Below, one piece after another: positions 26,701 through 41,700 of a stretch of 64,000 bases of DNA. Position 1 is the first letter of the stretch. Each line of letters starts with the position of its first letter. Location of the stretch: NCBI GenBank assembly GCA_014338405.1, contig JTDE01002445.1, forward strand, positions 25,883 to 89,882. Direction: 5' to 3'. Under the pieces are notes generated by a model. That model did no database searches. It saw only the letters and a list, made by a program, of their open reading frames with translations, and had not been told where the DNA came from. The stretch comes from Paragonimus skrjabini miyazakii (lineage: Eukaryota > Platyhelminthes > Trematoda > Plagiorchiida > Troglotrematidae). The position numbers were made by a program, and so were the translations under genes.

Positions 26701-29700
26701 TTTTGACAATTTTCGCTGCTTCGGCTGTCGAAAAATACTAGGTCTGTAAACGTTTTCATCAGATATGTTGCTACAAATTCAACGAAATACTGGTGTGTTA
26801 GCATGTTTCCATCAAAATTTTACGAACTCGAAATGAATGTTATCCATTTACAGTAAAATCAATAGGGATATGAAGTGTCACCCATTATAGTCAATCCGAT
26901 GATGTCAATTTTCAGGGTTTCATGTGTTTTGAAGTATTGGAAAACCCAATAATGATCGTGTAATAAATGATTCACTCACAAAATGTAAATATCGCTCGCA
27001 AACCTACCAGATTAGTTGTCACTCCACAGGGTATTTCTACGTTGGCTTAGCTGCTGTAGAATGAAACCAGTCCTGGTCAAAATCTGCACTCCATTATTCG
27101 TTCCCAACTGAACCAATCTTGTTCACAGGCCAAGAATTGGAAGTCAGCTGTCAATATGTACAGAACACGTGATCAATGGGAGGAAGCATATCGTGTGGCT
27201 TGCAACTGTACCAGTCAGCCTGAGGTACGCAAGCAAGTGGCTTATCTGTGGGCCAAGCAATTAGGTGGAGAATCTGCTGTGCGGCTTTTAACACGTATCG
27301 GCCTTTTGGACACTGCAATAGACTACGCCATAGAGCATTGCGCGTTCGATTTGGCATTCGACCTGACACGATTGGCATGTCCTGACCGAGTTACTGAAGT
27401 ACACAGCAAGTTTGCCATGTTTCTGGAAGATGATGGAAAGTTTGCTGAAGCCGAAGTTGAATTTGTGAAAGTAAGTCAACATATCAGTCAGTTACAGTAT
27501 TCAACAATTCTAGCTTAAGATTAAAAGCTAACGCTGATGACACACATCATTAAGAGCCATAGATAACTAATAACAGATGTTAGTTATTCATTGCTTGCTA
27601 GTTGATGAAGGTACCGTTTTTCCCATCGTATGAAATGCTCCGAAGATGTAGGCAGCTCAACCCAAATGTAATTGTACCCATAATCCGTGAACAACCAACT
27701 GTACACGTGGACGAAGCCAAGAGAATACGACTTTGAAGAATAACAAAAAATCTTTTCGTAAATTACTTACTAATAATCTGTTTGTCAAGATGAACTTATA
27801 ATCTGTTTTCAATTTGAAGCTACGTAGACAGCACCGTGTGATTTAAAATGCGACAGGGACTGAGTTACACATGAACACTTACTGTGCGATTATGGAACTC
27901 TTGCACATTCAGACTGGTTGTTCTACTAAACCATGATAAACGAGACTTGGATAACGTGAATGTTATATGAATGACCAGCTGCCTAATCATTCCAAGTTTC
28001 TTTTATTTACTCGAAAATGATACTTCAGCGTCATAATACAAGCGACTTCAGCACTCTAAGTACAACTGTTTTAGAAAGTACTGAGGCAGGCAAAAATTAC
28101 CGTTTTTCTTGACTATAAAGGTGCGTTCGATTCGGTTGTGCGGTTCAACGCAGCCTAAAAACAGGAACATATTTAACAACTAAACGAATATAATGGTGGC
28201 ACTTAATTATCACGGTTCATCTCGGACCTGAGTTTGCCATTAATTGTCCACTGTAGTCAGCACCAACAGCAGCGTATGACAGTGTCATCCAAACTCATCA
28301 TCTTGGTTCAATTTCGTCATACATGAAATAATGGTGACGACACTTATAAAATGCCGGCGAAGACTTTCTACCTGAAAAGAGATACGCTGATTTCGCCTAT
28401 GCTGATGACAAAGTGCTGTTGTCTGATAACTTTCAGATAGTCCAAATAATGCGACATGTTATTTCTTGCTTTGACAAATACATCGGAATGCGCTTTGCGG
28501 CCTCGAAGTGCACAGCCATTCTGCAAGACTGCCGTGGTTACACAGAGTCAGTGCAGGATGATGAAGCTATGAATGTGGCTGACTTGTTTGTGTGAGTAGA
28601 AAATAGTGACCGGAGTATAGGGAATGAAGTAGAAGTCTGTATCTCTGAGAGTGAGGTAGTATTCATCAGCCTAGGACAGCTTTTGGTTACCAAGACGTAT
28701 CTCTCTGAAACGTAACACTCGCATCTCGAAGGCGTCTGTGACGGTTGTTCCACTGTGATGCTGTAAAACTTGTGCATTTAGGTCTAAAACATGGGTTAAC
28801 CTTCCATTTATGATTAACGATGTCTGCGTTTGATCATCTGCTCCAGATGGTATAAACTGGTATGTGACAGTGAGGCTTTGAAATGGATACTTGGTGGTCA
28901 GTATGTAGGAAATCTATTTGCACAATCTTTGAGTGTATACAAATGTAAGTGGTTGGACCATGTACTAAAATAAAAACCTACAGGATATTTGTTGAATAAA
29001 CAGATAATGTGAAAATTGCAACAGAGAAAGAATATCATCTTGCAAGAATTCAGCGTCACAAACCTCGACAGTAGGTCGCTGGTGTATCACCGCCACTGGT
29101 CGTCCATGCTTCCAACCGACCGCCACTCGTTGTTAAATAACAGGAAGCACCGCAATCGATCATTGACTATCTCTTGTGGATGCAGCCATCGAAGCTGAAT
29201 TTTTCCAGTTCGGATCATCATCATCATAGACAGTAATACATCAGTGGTTCACACTGATGCTTAATTGTCACATAACCACAAAGAATATGAAAAAGCAAAC
29301 CTTGTTTAGGAAGAGAGAAGAAAAAAGAGAAAGGGGAGGATACCTAATCACTGAAAATAGCAATGTTTCTATTCACACATACAACTTCAAGGCCCTCTAC
29401 ACCTTGCAAACAAACAACCGAGCTGTAAATGAAAACAGGGCGTCATCAGCAAGACAGCTTCCTTACGGCTTTCACTGCCCCTCGTTATTAAGTGCACTCA
29501 CTTCACAGACAACTTGGACAAACAACGACAACATTTACGCCACTGAGCTCGGTTAGCCGCCATCTCACCTAACGTCTCAAGCCGTATCATTTCTCTTCCC
29601 TTCACTTTTAGCCATGGGCCTGACGTGACGGCTTGACAGTCGATCACCGAACATTGAGTTTCTGATGTCGTTATCCGTGATGCTCACGTAGCTAATTCAT

Positions 29701-32700
29701 TTGGGATGGTTCTCTCACTGATTTGTTTTAACTAAACTCAGTATGTTATTTGATGAGAGAAGTCTACAAAATAAGTCTACACGATGTATTTGGTGCGATA
29801 TATCTATTTGTTTGTGATCAAATACCAAAACTGTTTGTTCCGTGTGTTAAAATATGAAACCCTCTGCTAACACGTCAGAAAATAAAACCACGTGTACACA
29901 CAAGTCAATTTAGTTAAAATTCGTTGTCGTGGGAATGACAAATTGACAATCACTCTAAGCTGCTTACAGAGAGTGAGATGAATCTTTTCGATAAGAAGAT
30001 CATATGTGAAGCCTACTAATGGATTGTATCCGGTCCCTTAAACGATTCGAAATGTCTCGAAAGAGTTAGTTTCAAATTCCAATGTCCCACAGAATCAACT
30101 AATACTGTTTAAATAATTCGAAAAAGGAAACGTTTCCTGTATGTTCGCCATGTTTGAATTTATATTGAACGTGATTCGCCTGTGACAAATGAAACTACAT
30201 TCTATCCAGTTTATATTGACCGAACCCCCCAGTACTTACCTGTAATCAAAATATCACTCAACTAGTTTGATGATTTCTGTGATTCAACCTGAAAAGATGT
30301 CATAACCGTAGGATGACCTATTGGAGTTAACAGACTAGTTAATGTGTCTCCTCTTGGGGCGATTGGATAATCTGAGTACTGCTCACACGCAGATTTGGTT
30401 ATTTGCTTATGATAATCAGTTCATACCTAATGTGAGAGTAGTGGCACAGTGGCCAACACGGCTGCTTCATGAAACGTGGCCGTAGTTCTAATTTTGGCTA
30501 TGGGAAAGATATGCACTAGTGATAAGCTCTAACAAAAGCGAAACTTGAGTCTATTGCTTCTTTTCCAATGGAAGTGCGACAACTGTTATCAGTTGTAATC
30601 TACGTTCAATTTACATTAACCCAAATCCCCCCACTGATTACGAATAATCAAACCTATTTGTCGTCCGTTGATTGTCATACCACTTGTTTTGCACGTAAGC
30701 TGTTTTCCATTTACGATCATTTTATCTATCCGTTGATTACCGAGAAGAAGCATACGGTAATCCCGTTTTACCATTCTTCAGGATGTAATTACCGTCAGCG
30801 TGCTGACAACACACGCAATCATACGGGTTGCAAAACTGAAGATGAGGGTGAAAAACCGATCCTCTTTTAGGCCATCATGAATAACTGATCCCATGATTAG
30901 CCACGTAGATATTTATGGGATACGTATGCGCGCAGAACTGCACAAAGTAGAACAGCTAGTCAATTATGACATAACCAACTTTCACTTTCCACTGACTGAT
31001 ACAACTACCTTGATAATCGCACGATATCAGATTAGCGCAGCGAACAGAAACCGATCCAGTTCATTCCACTCTTTACTTTACCCTAGGCTGGAAAGCCTCG
31101 CGAAGCTGTCCTCATGTATGTGCATAATCAGGACTGGGACGCGGCGGCTCGCGTAGCAGCTGAACACGATCCGGACAGCGTGAATGACGTGCTACTTGGG
31201 CAGGCAAGACTAGCATTCGGAGACAAAGAGTTTGCTCGGGCTGAAGCTTTGTTGCTTCGTGCGCAACGCCCCGATATGGCTGTTCGTGCGTATCGAGAGG
31301 CCGGTATGTGGGAAGAGGCTCTAAGAGTAGCTGAGGCTTATCTTCCAAATCAAGTGCAAGAATTGCAAGTGAGTGTGATACTGTATCATCCTGTAAATCA
31401 GGTATGTATTAGTTTCATTGATGCTAAAGTAGTAAGTTACACATCAGTTTCTTAGTTTGATTCGTGTTTCATTTGTGAGACTATGAAAACCTACTGATTT
31501 CCAGTGTCGTGGATTAAAATGCATACACTAGCACATTAAAATAACTCTAAACTGAGAGGCATTTTGTTTGTGAAAGCCTCACCACGCTTTTATGATTACC
31601 TTAGTGTAATACTCAAAATTAAATACTTTGAATGACCCTCGAAATCGTACTTAGATTGAAACCTCACACGTAAGTAATAAGCAGAAAACCTCGGACTGAT
31701 TGCAGCAAGTATTTTATATTGATGAGACAAGAACCCGCAATAACAAGGAAACCAGAGTGATTGGCTGATCTCAAAGGCACATGCAGCCATAAGCTGTAAG
31801 CTGATTGGTGCAGCACAGAACAAAGCACTTGTCGGATAACGGGAGGTGTAACATTGAGGCTGTCCGTCCAATCCTGATGTGGTGTCTTAACTCGACGTTT
31901 GGATTGGTCCCTTGCTAAATCATCTATTATGTCAGGATTTGGGTAAGCAGTGAATCGAGTACACTTTCACCACATTTAGTGTCGGGATAAACCGGCGGTA
32001 TTTGATTCTAACCGATTTAATGTTGTAAATGAGGTTCATTTATTTGTAGTTTTTTCAGACCTAGATTTATCAGGTATAGATTTCTGATGTCCATCTAAGA
32101 GGCGTAGCATGAGGCCAACAAACCGCTACCGTTGATGGTTCACTAACTTGAGTCTTAACTGTAATAACGTGAACTCAGCCGTCCTACCGAATATTCACCT
32201 GTTGGAATAGAACAGCGAAGCCAAAAACTCCGTTGTATTAAAAGCAACCCGGAATTCACACTACCCAAATGACTGAGAAAATCCTGGCTACTAACTAGAC
32301 GGAATGCATTTACGAGGGCAATACGTTCGTTCTAACCCCTTACATTCGATCAATCAACCATATGATCTTCCATTTTCTGTGACACCGCATAGACAGCTAA
32401 TCTACTCAAATTCGTTTTGTTACATATTTGTTAGTCCTTTCATAAATAACATGTCTTGAAGAGAGAAGATACGTACGGAAAGCAGTTATCTATCACAGTT
32501 TAGTTGAACAGAAAAGCAGTAGGAACATGTCACTGACAAACTTCATCTGAAGCAATAAACTAGAGCAAAATACATTTCAAGTATGGTCAATATGTCCGGT
32601 TTGGTCATGGGAAGAATCGGGTAACAATCAAGATCGTTTTCGGTGTTTCATCATATGCTAAACACGGCACACGTACAAGGTTTAGGTAGGAATAATAAGT

Positions 32701-35700
32701 GATACACCAGCAGAAGAAGGGATATTATTCAGTAATATTAGTTTGGTTCAAGTCGTGTGACTGAGTTACATAAGAACACTCGTGGGATTCGTACACAATT
32801 TGTAAAAATCGAAATATCTACATTATTAGATCCGTCCCCCGTTTGTGAAAGATTAGTAACAATTTCGCAACCGATGATTATGAGGATGTTACTTCTCTCC
32901 AAGACAATAATTCAAAGAGGGAGGAGGCAATGTGACAGTCATATATGTATACCACTCTTATAGGCATGTGTTCACTTTGATATTGCGTAGGTTTTATACG
33001 TAGGTTTGTAGGCGATTCTGATTTGGGCAACGAACGCACTATTCTTGTGTGAGAAGTGCGTGCTTCTGTTAATGGTTCACATCGAACTGTGCGCTGTTAA
33101 CAAGCTTTATGAAGACAGGTAGTCAAGCATTTAATGTCACATGCTGACATAGATCCTACTAACTTTTACAGTTGTCAGCGAAGGTGCTGGTTTAGCGTAG
33201 AACTCCATTTGCCCAATTTAACAACAGCTGCTGACCCACGAAACTCGCTGTTTGATGGCAACACATAATCTCGAACATACTAAAAGAAGGGTCACAGATA
33301 AGGGATGTAAATATTTGATCGCCGAGATTGCCTGTATCTTTCACGTCTACTGAAATGGTCAGGCCATCACGTGCACAAAAGGTGGCACCGCACACGGTCA
33401 CACTTTGTGACGCTTGTGCAATCCACTTTTAGTAAGGTCTGAATAAATGCTCAATTTCAATGCGGTTGGAAAGTTTTTCACTAACGATAAAGACCAAACT
33501 GAAGCAGTTTTGACTAGTCGTTGGCATATGTTACCCAGGGAGTACACGAAGTTACATTTAAAAAATGTAAATATTGATGTGAAAATCTGTTCCCCATGGA
33601 AAATAGGCTCACAAGAGCCTATCAATTTCATATATTCCTGTGAAGCTGGTCTACCTAGAGTATACATTAGGACAGGGGACAGTTGCCTTCTGATCACGGA
33701 GAAAGTTTTATCTCCGAACACAATGTGGGTAAGCTTTTTGACTCTTCAAAGAAAATTCATTGTGACGGTGTTTAACTGAAAGAGGAGTTTTTCTAGATGC
33801 ATGAGCCCTAGACCACGTTTGACAGAGAGATACAGGAAAGCAATAATGCACCAGACAATAAGACGACATTTCTGGTGAGATGCTCTCTGCAGGTTCGATA
33901 TGTCTGGACAAACTAAACATTATCCACTGCGCCATCTTGAGAAGAGAATGTTTTTAGGATAAGCGGTCAATCACTGGTGATGCAATTCACACAATAGCTA
34001 GTCGGGAAGTGCATCTCCTATTATGTAGTTTGATCGTATGTGGGCATCCTCATTGTATGTGCTCATAATATCCTGACCATATCAGTGTGACAGAACGTTG
34101 ATTGCAATCTAAAATTTCACCAAGTTACACACTTTAGTTTTGTTTCTTATCGGGTCGGCAAACTAGAGGGAGGCACTTTTGGTCCCGTGTGAGTCTCGTA
34201 GTTACAGCTTCAACTGACAAACTGTAAGCATAAGGATTAGTACTGTCTGGTATTTTGTGCAACTTATCTAATCAGCAATCGTATACATTAACTTCATCGC
34301 CTAGGCCTATTCGCGAGACATCAAGTGACCTGAGCACTACTCACACTTGATTGTAACTGAATGGTTTGGTTGTATCATTTAAAATATGTGAGGCCCGGAA
34401 AACCACCAAAGATGAGAATCTCCAACGGGCAAAACCTGCCCAACCTACAGGAATCGAACAGGTTCACTGCACTTAAAATGTACTACTCTTGAACAGACTT
34501 GCTGCACGTTTTCTTGTACGCGGTTAACGTGAATAATTAAACCTGTCTTTGGCATTGACGTTAGGTTAACAATTGCCTACATGATCGATCACTCGTCTAG
34601 TCCCCAATTCTCATCCGAAAATGTATATGTCCTTCATGGGTTCTACTGACTTAACATAAGCTCACTGCTGTTAAAATACTGACCGACAAATAACAAGAAC
34701 TAGCGACGGACATCTAGAAGCTAGTGTAATTACGCAAAGTTATAGCAAGTTAAATTTCAGATAGCCTTACACTTTCCTACCTGGTCCGAGCCATATGATC
34801 AGTGCTACCTGCTTCTGTCCACTTAGTTTGTTCATGACTATGTGCATTCTTTGATGTAAGTGGACCAGTGATCGCCGGATTCAACTGTGTGTTGATACAT
34901 GCAATATCCTGGATGGAAATTTACAAACCTGGAAGTCGTCACAAACAATAATTAGGGCCTCATGATCTCTGCAACTAATACATGTTACCGGATGAGAAAC
35001 GATGACTAGGTTGGTGACTGATGTTCACTGATGGTTACGTAACTAATGGCTACTAAGACTCGAATGTTATCAAAAAGTGGTGTAATTACGTACGAATGAA
35101 TACATGTAGTCAAGAGTGCAGAAATTCTGATTGAAAGCACCCTACATTTCTGCCCAGTGCAGGTTGGATCGATTTTTCCGTGGGTATTTTCCTGCATGCC
35201 GAAAAGTGAGGTCAATCGAGTGTTAGTTGATTTTCACCATGCAAATACAGAAGGAAGTTCTCATTTAGGCGAAGAGCTAGTTACTTGCTAATGTTATCCT
35301 CTATATAGCGAGCGAAGTTCAAGTCTACGGAATGTACTTGTTCAAACCTGTTCAATCAGATTGGTTTTTTTCTAAAGGTGCCAGACATGGATGTTGTTCA
35401 ACTTGTACATAGGAAATTACCGGCTGCTTATCTCTTGAGTAGTGTCATTTTTCCCAACTGAGTGGCTGCTAACTTAACCATCCCTCATCATTTGTTTAGA
35501 TCGACTGATCGAATTAGCAAAACTTGTCTACCACATTATATTATTTCAGGAGGAATTCAACGAGGAGCGACTGAGAGTGGCCAACGGTGGCGACGTTGAA
35601 TCTTCATTCAGAAGTGGCCGGCTGATGGGCACAGGTGGTGCGTCCGGTTTTCACAAGACGAAGAACTCAAATGATACTGAAAACACCAATGCTTGCTTCT

Positions 35701-38700
35701 TACAAGCAAGGGAACTGGAGTCTCGTGGTGAATATTTGCGAGCTGTTGAATGCTACCTAAAATTACAACCGGAATCGAGCTCTACCGCTAGTTCTGAGGA
35801 AACAACTGGCGGAATTCCCGCCGAAATATGCCAGCACGCATGGCTCCATGCTGCCAATCTGGCCGTGAAGTTTTTACCTTCTGACAGTGCTGCTAAAGTG
35901 GCCGAATTAGTAGCTACACGTCTGATGAACATCAAAGTAAGTCCGATCCATACCCAGTGATTGTGGACCTTGTTTCTTGTTGACCACATTGGATGTAAAG
36001 ACAACGCAAAATATTAGCATCACCATTTACTGGAATGATTAATAATAAGTTATCTCTAGATTACCATAGAAATTATAAGAAATAAATTGCGAAAACAGCT
36101 GTTTTACAGTCATTCTTATCAGATTTATATATTCAATTGAAACATATGCGAATTACATATAGAACAACAAAATGTATAAATCAACAATTGTTTCACGGGA
36201 CGGGACAGATCATAGTATAACGGAGGGAGGTGGTGGTGTTGATGTGTGTGATAGAATGACATATGGATCAATCGCAGCTGACAGCGTCAAATTTGTCACC
36301 TTCTGCCGAGGTTTAAGTGTTTTCGTGATGGGTGGTCCAGAGAGGTGACGGGTTTATACGCAATGCTTCCCCGTAAACATGCGTGGATCAGAATCTGATG
36401 GCAGTAGCTTCAGCTGTTGATAAAGGCCGCACTCTGACCGATCTGGGGTGGAATTGATAGACCTTATCGATAAATCGGAACGTGTCAGCTTAATTTCAGG
36501 GGCAGTATCGTTCGTGGAAGACCCGATTGCGTTGGAATTGAGCCTTATCGGAAAATTGCAGAACCACTGCGGGAGGTGTTCACGAATCATTTCTGATACT
36601 CTTCTTGTTTTCCTGCCAACTAAACCGACTTCATAACACCAAATGAGAAAGGAGATACAAAAAGACAGAAAGAACGTGAATGCATCACCAGTAGCGGACA
36701 GGTGTTGAATGATACAATACATCTTGCTGCAGAGTAGGTAACCTCAGTTGTCTTCAAAAGTCCACAGCCAATTCGTTCACGGTTAATCTCATCCTTATAT
36801 GATCATTAGATAAGAATTCGCTTTTACTCAGGTGTCTCAATCAGCTCACGTTTTGCGTTGGACTTCATATTCTTGTGTTTGAATCTCTTGGGGCATCAAT
36901 TCAGTGGTAGTCTGAAATACGCATCAATGGTCGGAAATGTACTTATCCCAAACCCAGAGCTAGTATCTACGCAGTACTAATAACGCAGCACTTTAGCCAG
37001 CATAATCGCAATGTAATCATTATTTGTCATCATAATGATTATCATCATTATCACCATATCAGCGATGAGCCTGACCAAAAGATACTGTGGCTCGGGCCGC
37101 CGTTCACCTCAACAATGACGTGGAATATCCTAGAAGAAAACGTTACTAAGAAGATTGAAAATTATTAAAACAAGACTAAGCGGAAAAACTAGAAATGGTA
37201 TGGATACAGGTACGCCATTGACTGCGACACATCACCATCTCGGATAGCGTCTCTAACCAGCGGTTTGAGTGATCACGAGGACCCCATCCAGGCAAGCGAC
37301 ACCTACCCACTTTGCTCAATGGAGCAGTCAGGGTCTTCATATTTCGTGACCAGGTTGTTGCTTGACTACCCAACCGTTGGTGGCCCGGTACGGTAAACGA
37401 TCAGATGACATACGGAGTACGTGACTCAACCATCGCAAGCTGTGCAACGTAATTAGTTGACCAATTAATCGCGCATCCCGAACGTTCCGGAATACGCGCC
37501 GGCGAACTGCCACATTGCTCACACGATCAGTCCGCTTAATATGGACCAATTGGCAGAGACAACGATGGTCAAAAACAGCAAGCCCGTTGATATCTTCCTT
37601 GCGAACAGGCCACGTTTCCGAATAATAGAGGAAGACAGAACGTCCACAAGCAATATGTACCCTTCCTTTTAACTGCAACCGAACGTCTTTTCGACGTTAC
37701 AGATGACGCAGTTTGGCAAAGGCAATTCGTGCCCTAGCTATCCTCACTGATATCTCATCAGCAATATTACAAGCCGACAGTATAGTGCTACCCAAGTACG
37801 TAAAACCTTCCACAGTCTCAATCGGACTACCTGCAATAAAAAAGTTGGGGTGGAAATGCCCCAGTTTCGAAGTAACACTTTGCACTTTGAAGGTGCACAG
37901 TGCATTCCATACAAACCAGCCCGATCACTCAACTTGTTCAACATGGTCTGCATGTCCTCGACTGAACGGCCGAATAAATGTTGTCCGCATACTCCAGATC
38001 GGTCAGCCTAGCGCCAAGAAGAAGCTCAACACCGAGTTCACTGGATTCCTCAAGCGCACGCTCCAGAATTTTGTCCATGGTCAGTTCGCCGGCGCGTATT
38101 CCGTAGTGCTCGGGATGCGTGATCAATCGGTCAATTAATCACGCTACACAGCTTGCGATGGTTGAGTCACGTACTCCGTATGTCATCTAATCGTTTACCG
38201 TACCGGACATTATATGCTGAGGCCATCAACAGTTTGGTAAAACCGCGTGGTGGTCAACCAACAACGTGGTCACAAAATATGAAGATCCTGACTGCTCCAT
38301 TGAGCAAAGTGGGTAGGTGTTGCCTGCCTGGATGGGGCTCTCGTGATCACTCAAATCGCTGGTTAGAGACGCTATTGGACATGGCAATGTGTCGCAGTCA
38401 ATGGCGGACTTGTATCCATACCATTTCTAGTTGTTCCGCTTAGTCTTGTTTTAATAATTTTCAATCTTCTTAGTAACGTTTTCTTCCAGAATATTCCACA
38501 TCACTGTTGAGGCGAGCGGCGGCCCAAGCCACAGTACCTTATGGTCAGGCTCATGGCAGTTATGATGATATGTACAACGTAGTTATTTATACAGTAAAGC
38601 AAGAATAGCATACAATATTCGATTAGGAATTACAATCACTACACATTCTTAATTAGCTTTTTAAAGGCATTCCAAATCAATCTGGTGAATATTTCATTTG

Positions 38701-41700
38701 CTTATCTTCTGCTCACTGTCTCCCATACAATACACCAAATTTCTTCCGTACTTCAGAGGGACAACTCTGTGAAAATGTGTGCGGTGACCACAGCTAGTTT
38801 TTTTCGGTTAAATGACTTTTGAATTGATCCATTCATTTGACAAAGTAATGTTGAATCCAGCAGTTATTGTTTGCTGACATTTCCGAATCCGACGGCAAAC
38901 TTTACATGAATGCGCTCTATAATTATAGCTTGCAAAATGATAGTTCGTAGATGCAATATGAGCGTTGTATAAGTGAAATTGTGGTAATTTGCACATTGAA
39001 TTCTTAAAGCACCTAGTTCACCATATTTGGCAATCGGCCGTAGGATTATAAACACATGTGTACACGTCAGCTTGTCACATTAACCAAATCCAAACATCCC
39101 CAATCTGGTATGGACTGGAAGAAATTAAACTGATGGTACACGGTCTGTCCAAACTGGTTAAGAATTCATATGAAAAAATATTCAGACCATATATCTGGGG
39201 AATAAAGTTGAGGGATTTTTCAAGATGTCTAGAAAGAGAACCGTAATGCTAGAATAATAGGATTTCTAAACCATGAATAGACTACTGCGTTCGCTCAACT
39301 GTTTTCAGCAGTATCCAGCGGTATCAGGATAACACATAAAGGCGGGAATCACCAAAATGTCAGCCTGATTTGTGGCTCACAACACTAGCTGGCGCACGGT
39401 TAACACCTATCAGTCGGTATCCTCATGAGTGACGCCTAGACGTAGTCGGTGGGTTCCGTTTCAATGTCATCATTGAGAGTACTTGATGTGTAAACACTGC
39501 ACAAATTCAGTGCGATAGGCCCTTAAAGTTTTGTTGCGATCATTTCTGACAAGATGCCGAGTAAAAATATGCTAAGCTGATGACGGAATATTTCTGCATA
39601 TTTCCATCACTCCTCACTTCTGGTAGTGGTAGTATAGAAAGAAGTATCTCTGTAATTATCGTCTTAAGGGAACTAGCTTAAAAATAAACTGCTTTTAGTT
39701 ATGTGCAGAGGCATACTGTTTTTGAATACGGAGTGGTAAGCAAACCTTCAACAAGTGTAACCTTCTATTGCAAAGCAGAACTGTGAAATGTTCGATTTGC
39801 TCAATGATTTTCGATGGTGTGACGCAATATCAATCACAAACCAAGATCTGTCTTGCCTCTCGCGAATTTCGGCTAGTTATCCTCCCCATCACATATCTTT
39901 ATCAATCACATAGCCAGAATTCCTTCAGACCTATCAGATTTCATTCACATGCCCTATAACCTGGTTTGTTGTAGGTTTTACCGTTTCGATATGATTTGTT
40001 CAGTTTGTGACTCATATGATGGTACACGTTTGTGACTGAACAGTGAATGTGCTTGAAGTGTCAAACTACCTTTTTATAACTTCTTAAATCACAGCCGAAG
40101 AAAGGAATGATTAGTTTCTTCAGAAAAATGTTTTGCGTAACACTGTTCTTTCCATTGCTAACCAAGTGTCATGGAAGTTGCTTCAGTGTGAGTGTTTGAT
40201 GCGTGATAAACAAGTGTTCGATTAGTTTGTGTAGATGCGCGCTTTGATCACGCAATGCAACCGGGGACATCTGGATAGACTAATGTAGTGAAGATGAACG
40301 ACTACACTACACTACTCGATAGTATTTAGATACTAAGATAACCGGGAGAAAATATGAGAAGGAACGCTGGAGTGCACTGTGGCACGAAATGGTGTTTTCC
40401 TTACATGAACGTGGCAACCGTGGTGTTCCTGCATCAGTGTTATGTGCAGACCAGTGTTTTGTTCGCTGTGGTCTTGAAGCATATATTCTGTTGATTTTCC
40501 GAATAAACAATCCTTGAGCCGTCCCCGTTCTCGACTCACAACACTGGTGTGATCGATGAGGTTGGCAACCCAAGCTTGCGAACCCGACCGGAGTTGTCGT
40601 GCTATCCATCTAGGATGGTATGAATTTGAATCACAGAACGTATTTTTAACTGGCGCGTGGTTGTACACACTAAATTGGTCACTTCTTTTCGATCAATAGA
40701 CAGAAACTTCGAGTGTTTGTTACCAGACTGTGTTGTTTGTCTTCAGTCAGACCATTGCCCTGCTTCATCGCATTGACCAACAGTTTAGGAGAAAGTATTT
40801 GAAAAATGATTGGATCGGACGAATTCCTCCATACGAAATCAACCAATGATTCGCGGAGAGCTACAGGCGGCCAGTGTTGCCAACTCGAACGAATTGACAT
40901 GTCAGTGCATTGACGGATCTGGCTAGCACTCTGGCATAAAATCGGATTTCGTTATAACGAGAATCGGAGTAAAACAAGTTAGTTAAACTTGTCACACGTT
41001 GAAATGAACGAGCTGAAAGCTAAGTCGAGCCAACCGGTAGAAAAGCTGAGCCTTCGAGACCAGTTAAATCTCTCCATTTTACAGCTTCTTATTTGAAGTT
41101 GCACGGTATCACAATTGTTACTTTTTGATTTCGTTTCGAAAAGCGGAAGATTTACAACAGTTCTGACACTGGATAAAGGAGGCATCCATCCATTCTGTTT
41201 CTCACGTTAACAATTTAGTATGAGAAATAGGTTGGTGCCTTCTCCAGCAACCAGCGGAACATGTTCCCAAACGGTCAAACAAGTGGGTGGCACAAACCAT
41301 CAACCTGGCTGACGACATATTTTGCTGGTCAACACATATCTGCATTCGCAGTCGGAGATCACATTATGTGAAGCACACCAACGCTTTGTTCATCACAGCC
41401 CGTGTATTCCAAAGTAACGAGGAGGCTGTGTTGAACTTGAGCATCACGTGTAGGTTGCGACCTCAAATGTACTCCGCAGTGTCACGTGCTGATTCTATGT
41501 GTGTGTCGGCTAGTGGTGATCTTTTTAAACTTGCTTTTTCTTCCTCATTTTAGCGTTACACACTTGCTGGAGAACTTCTACTCAGTGTGGATAGAACACA
41601 GAAAGCAATTGATGCATTTATCGCAGGTGAAGAATGGAGCAAAGCCCGTCGTGTTGCCCGTGAACTGGAACCACGACTAGAATCATATGTGGAGAGGAAG

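Larger units (their letters stand above)
27471..31086 (+). other. IFT172 intron D-E (3.6 kb, phase 0)
   Basis: Contains a plus-strand reverse-transcriptase fragment (28086-28945), an antisense RTE 3' tail (29215-29590) and a SINE-1 copy (30235-30620). The remaining sequence shows nothing recognisable. Confidence 0.85.
35937..41553 (+). other. IFT172 intron F-G (5.6 kb, phase 0)
   Basis: Holds a PLE endonuclease fragment (36300-36720, minus), the head-to-head RTE 3' ends (37020-38575) and a weak LTR-like segment (40300-40548). The stretch 38580-40300 shows no recognised element. Confidence 0.85.

Noticed and set aside
33398..33779. Overlapping open frames of about 110 codons on both strands
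   Set aside because: Both strands are open, there is no family signature and no splice context inside an intron.
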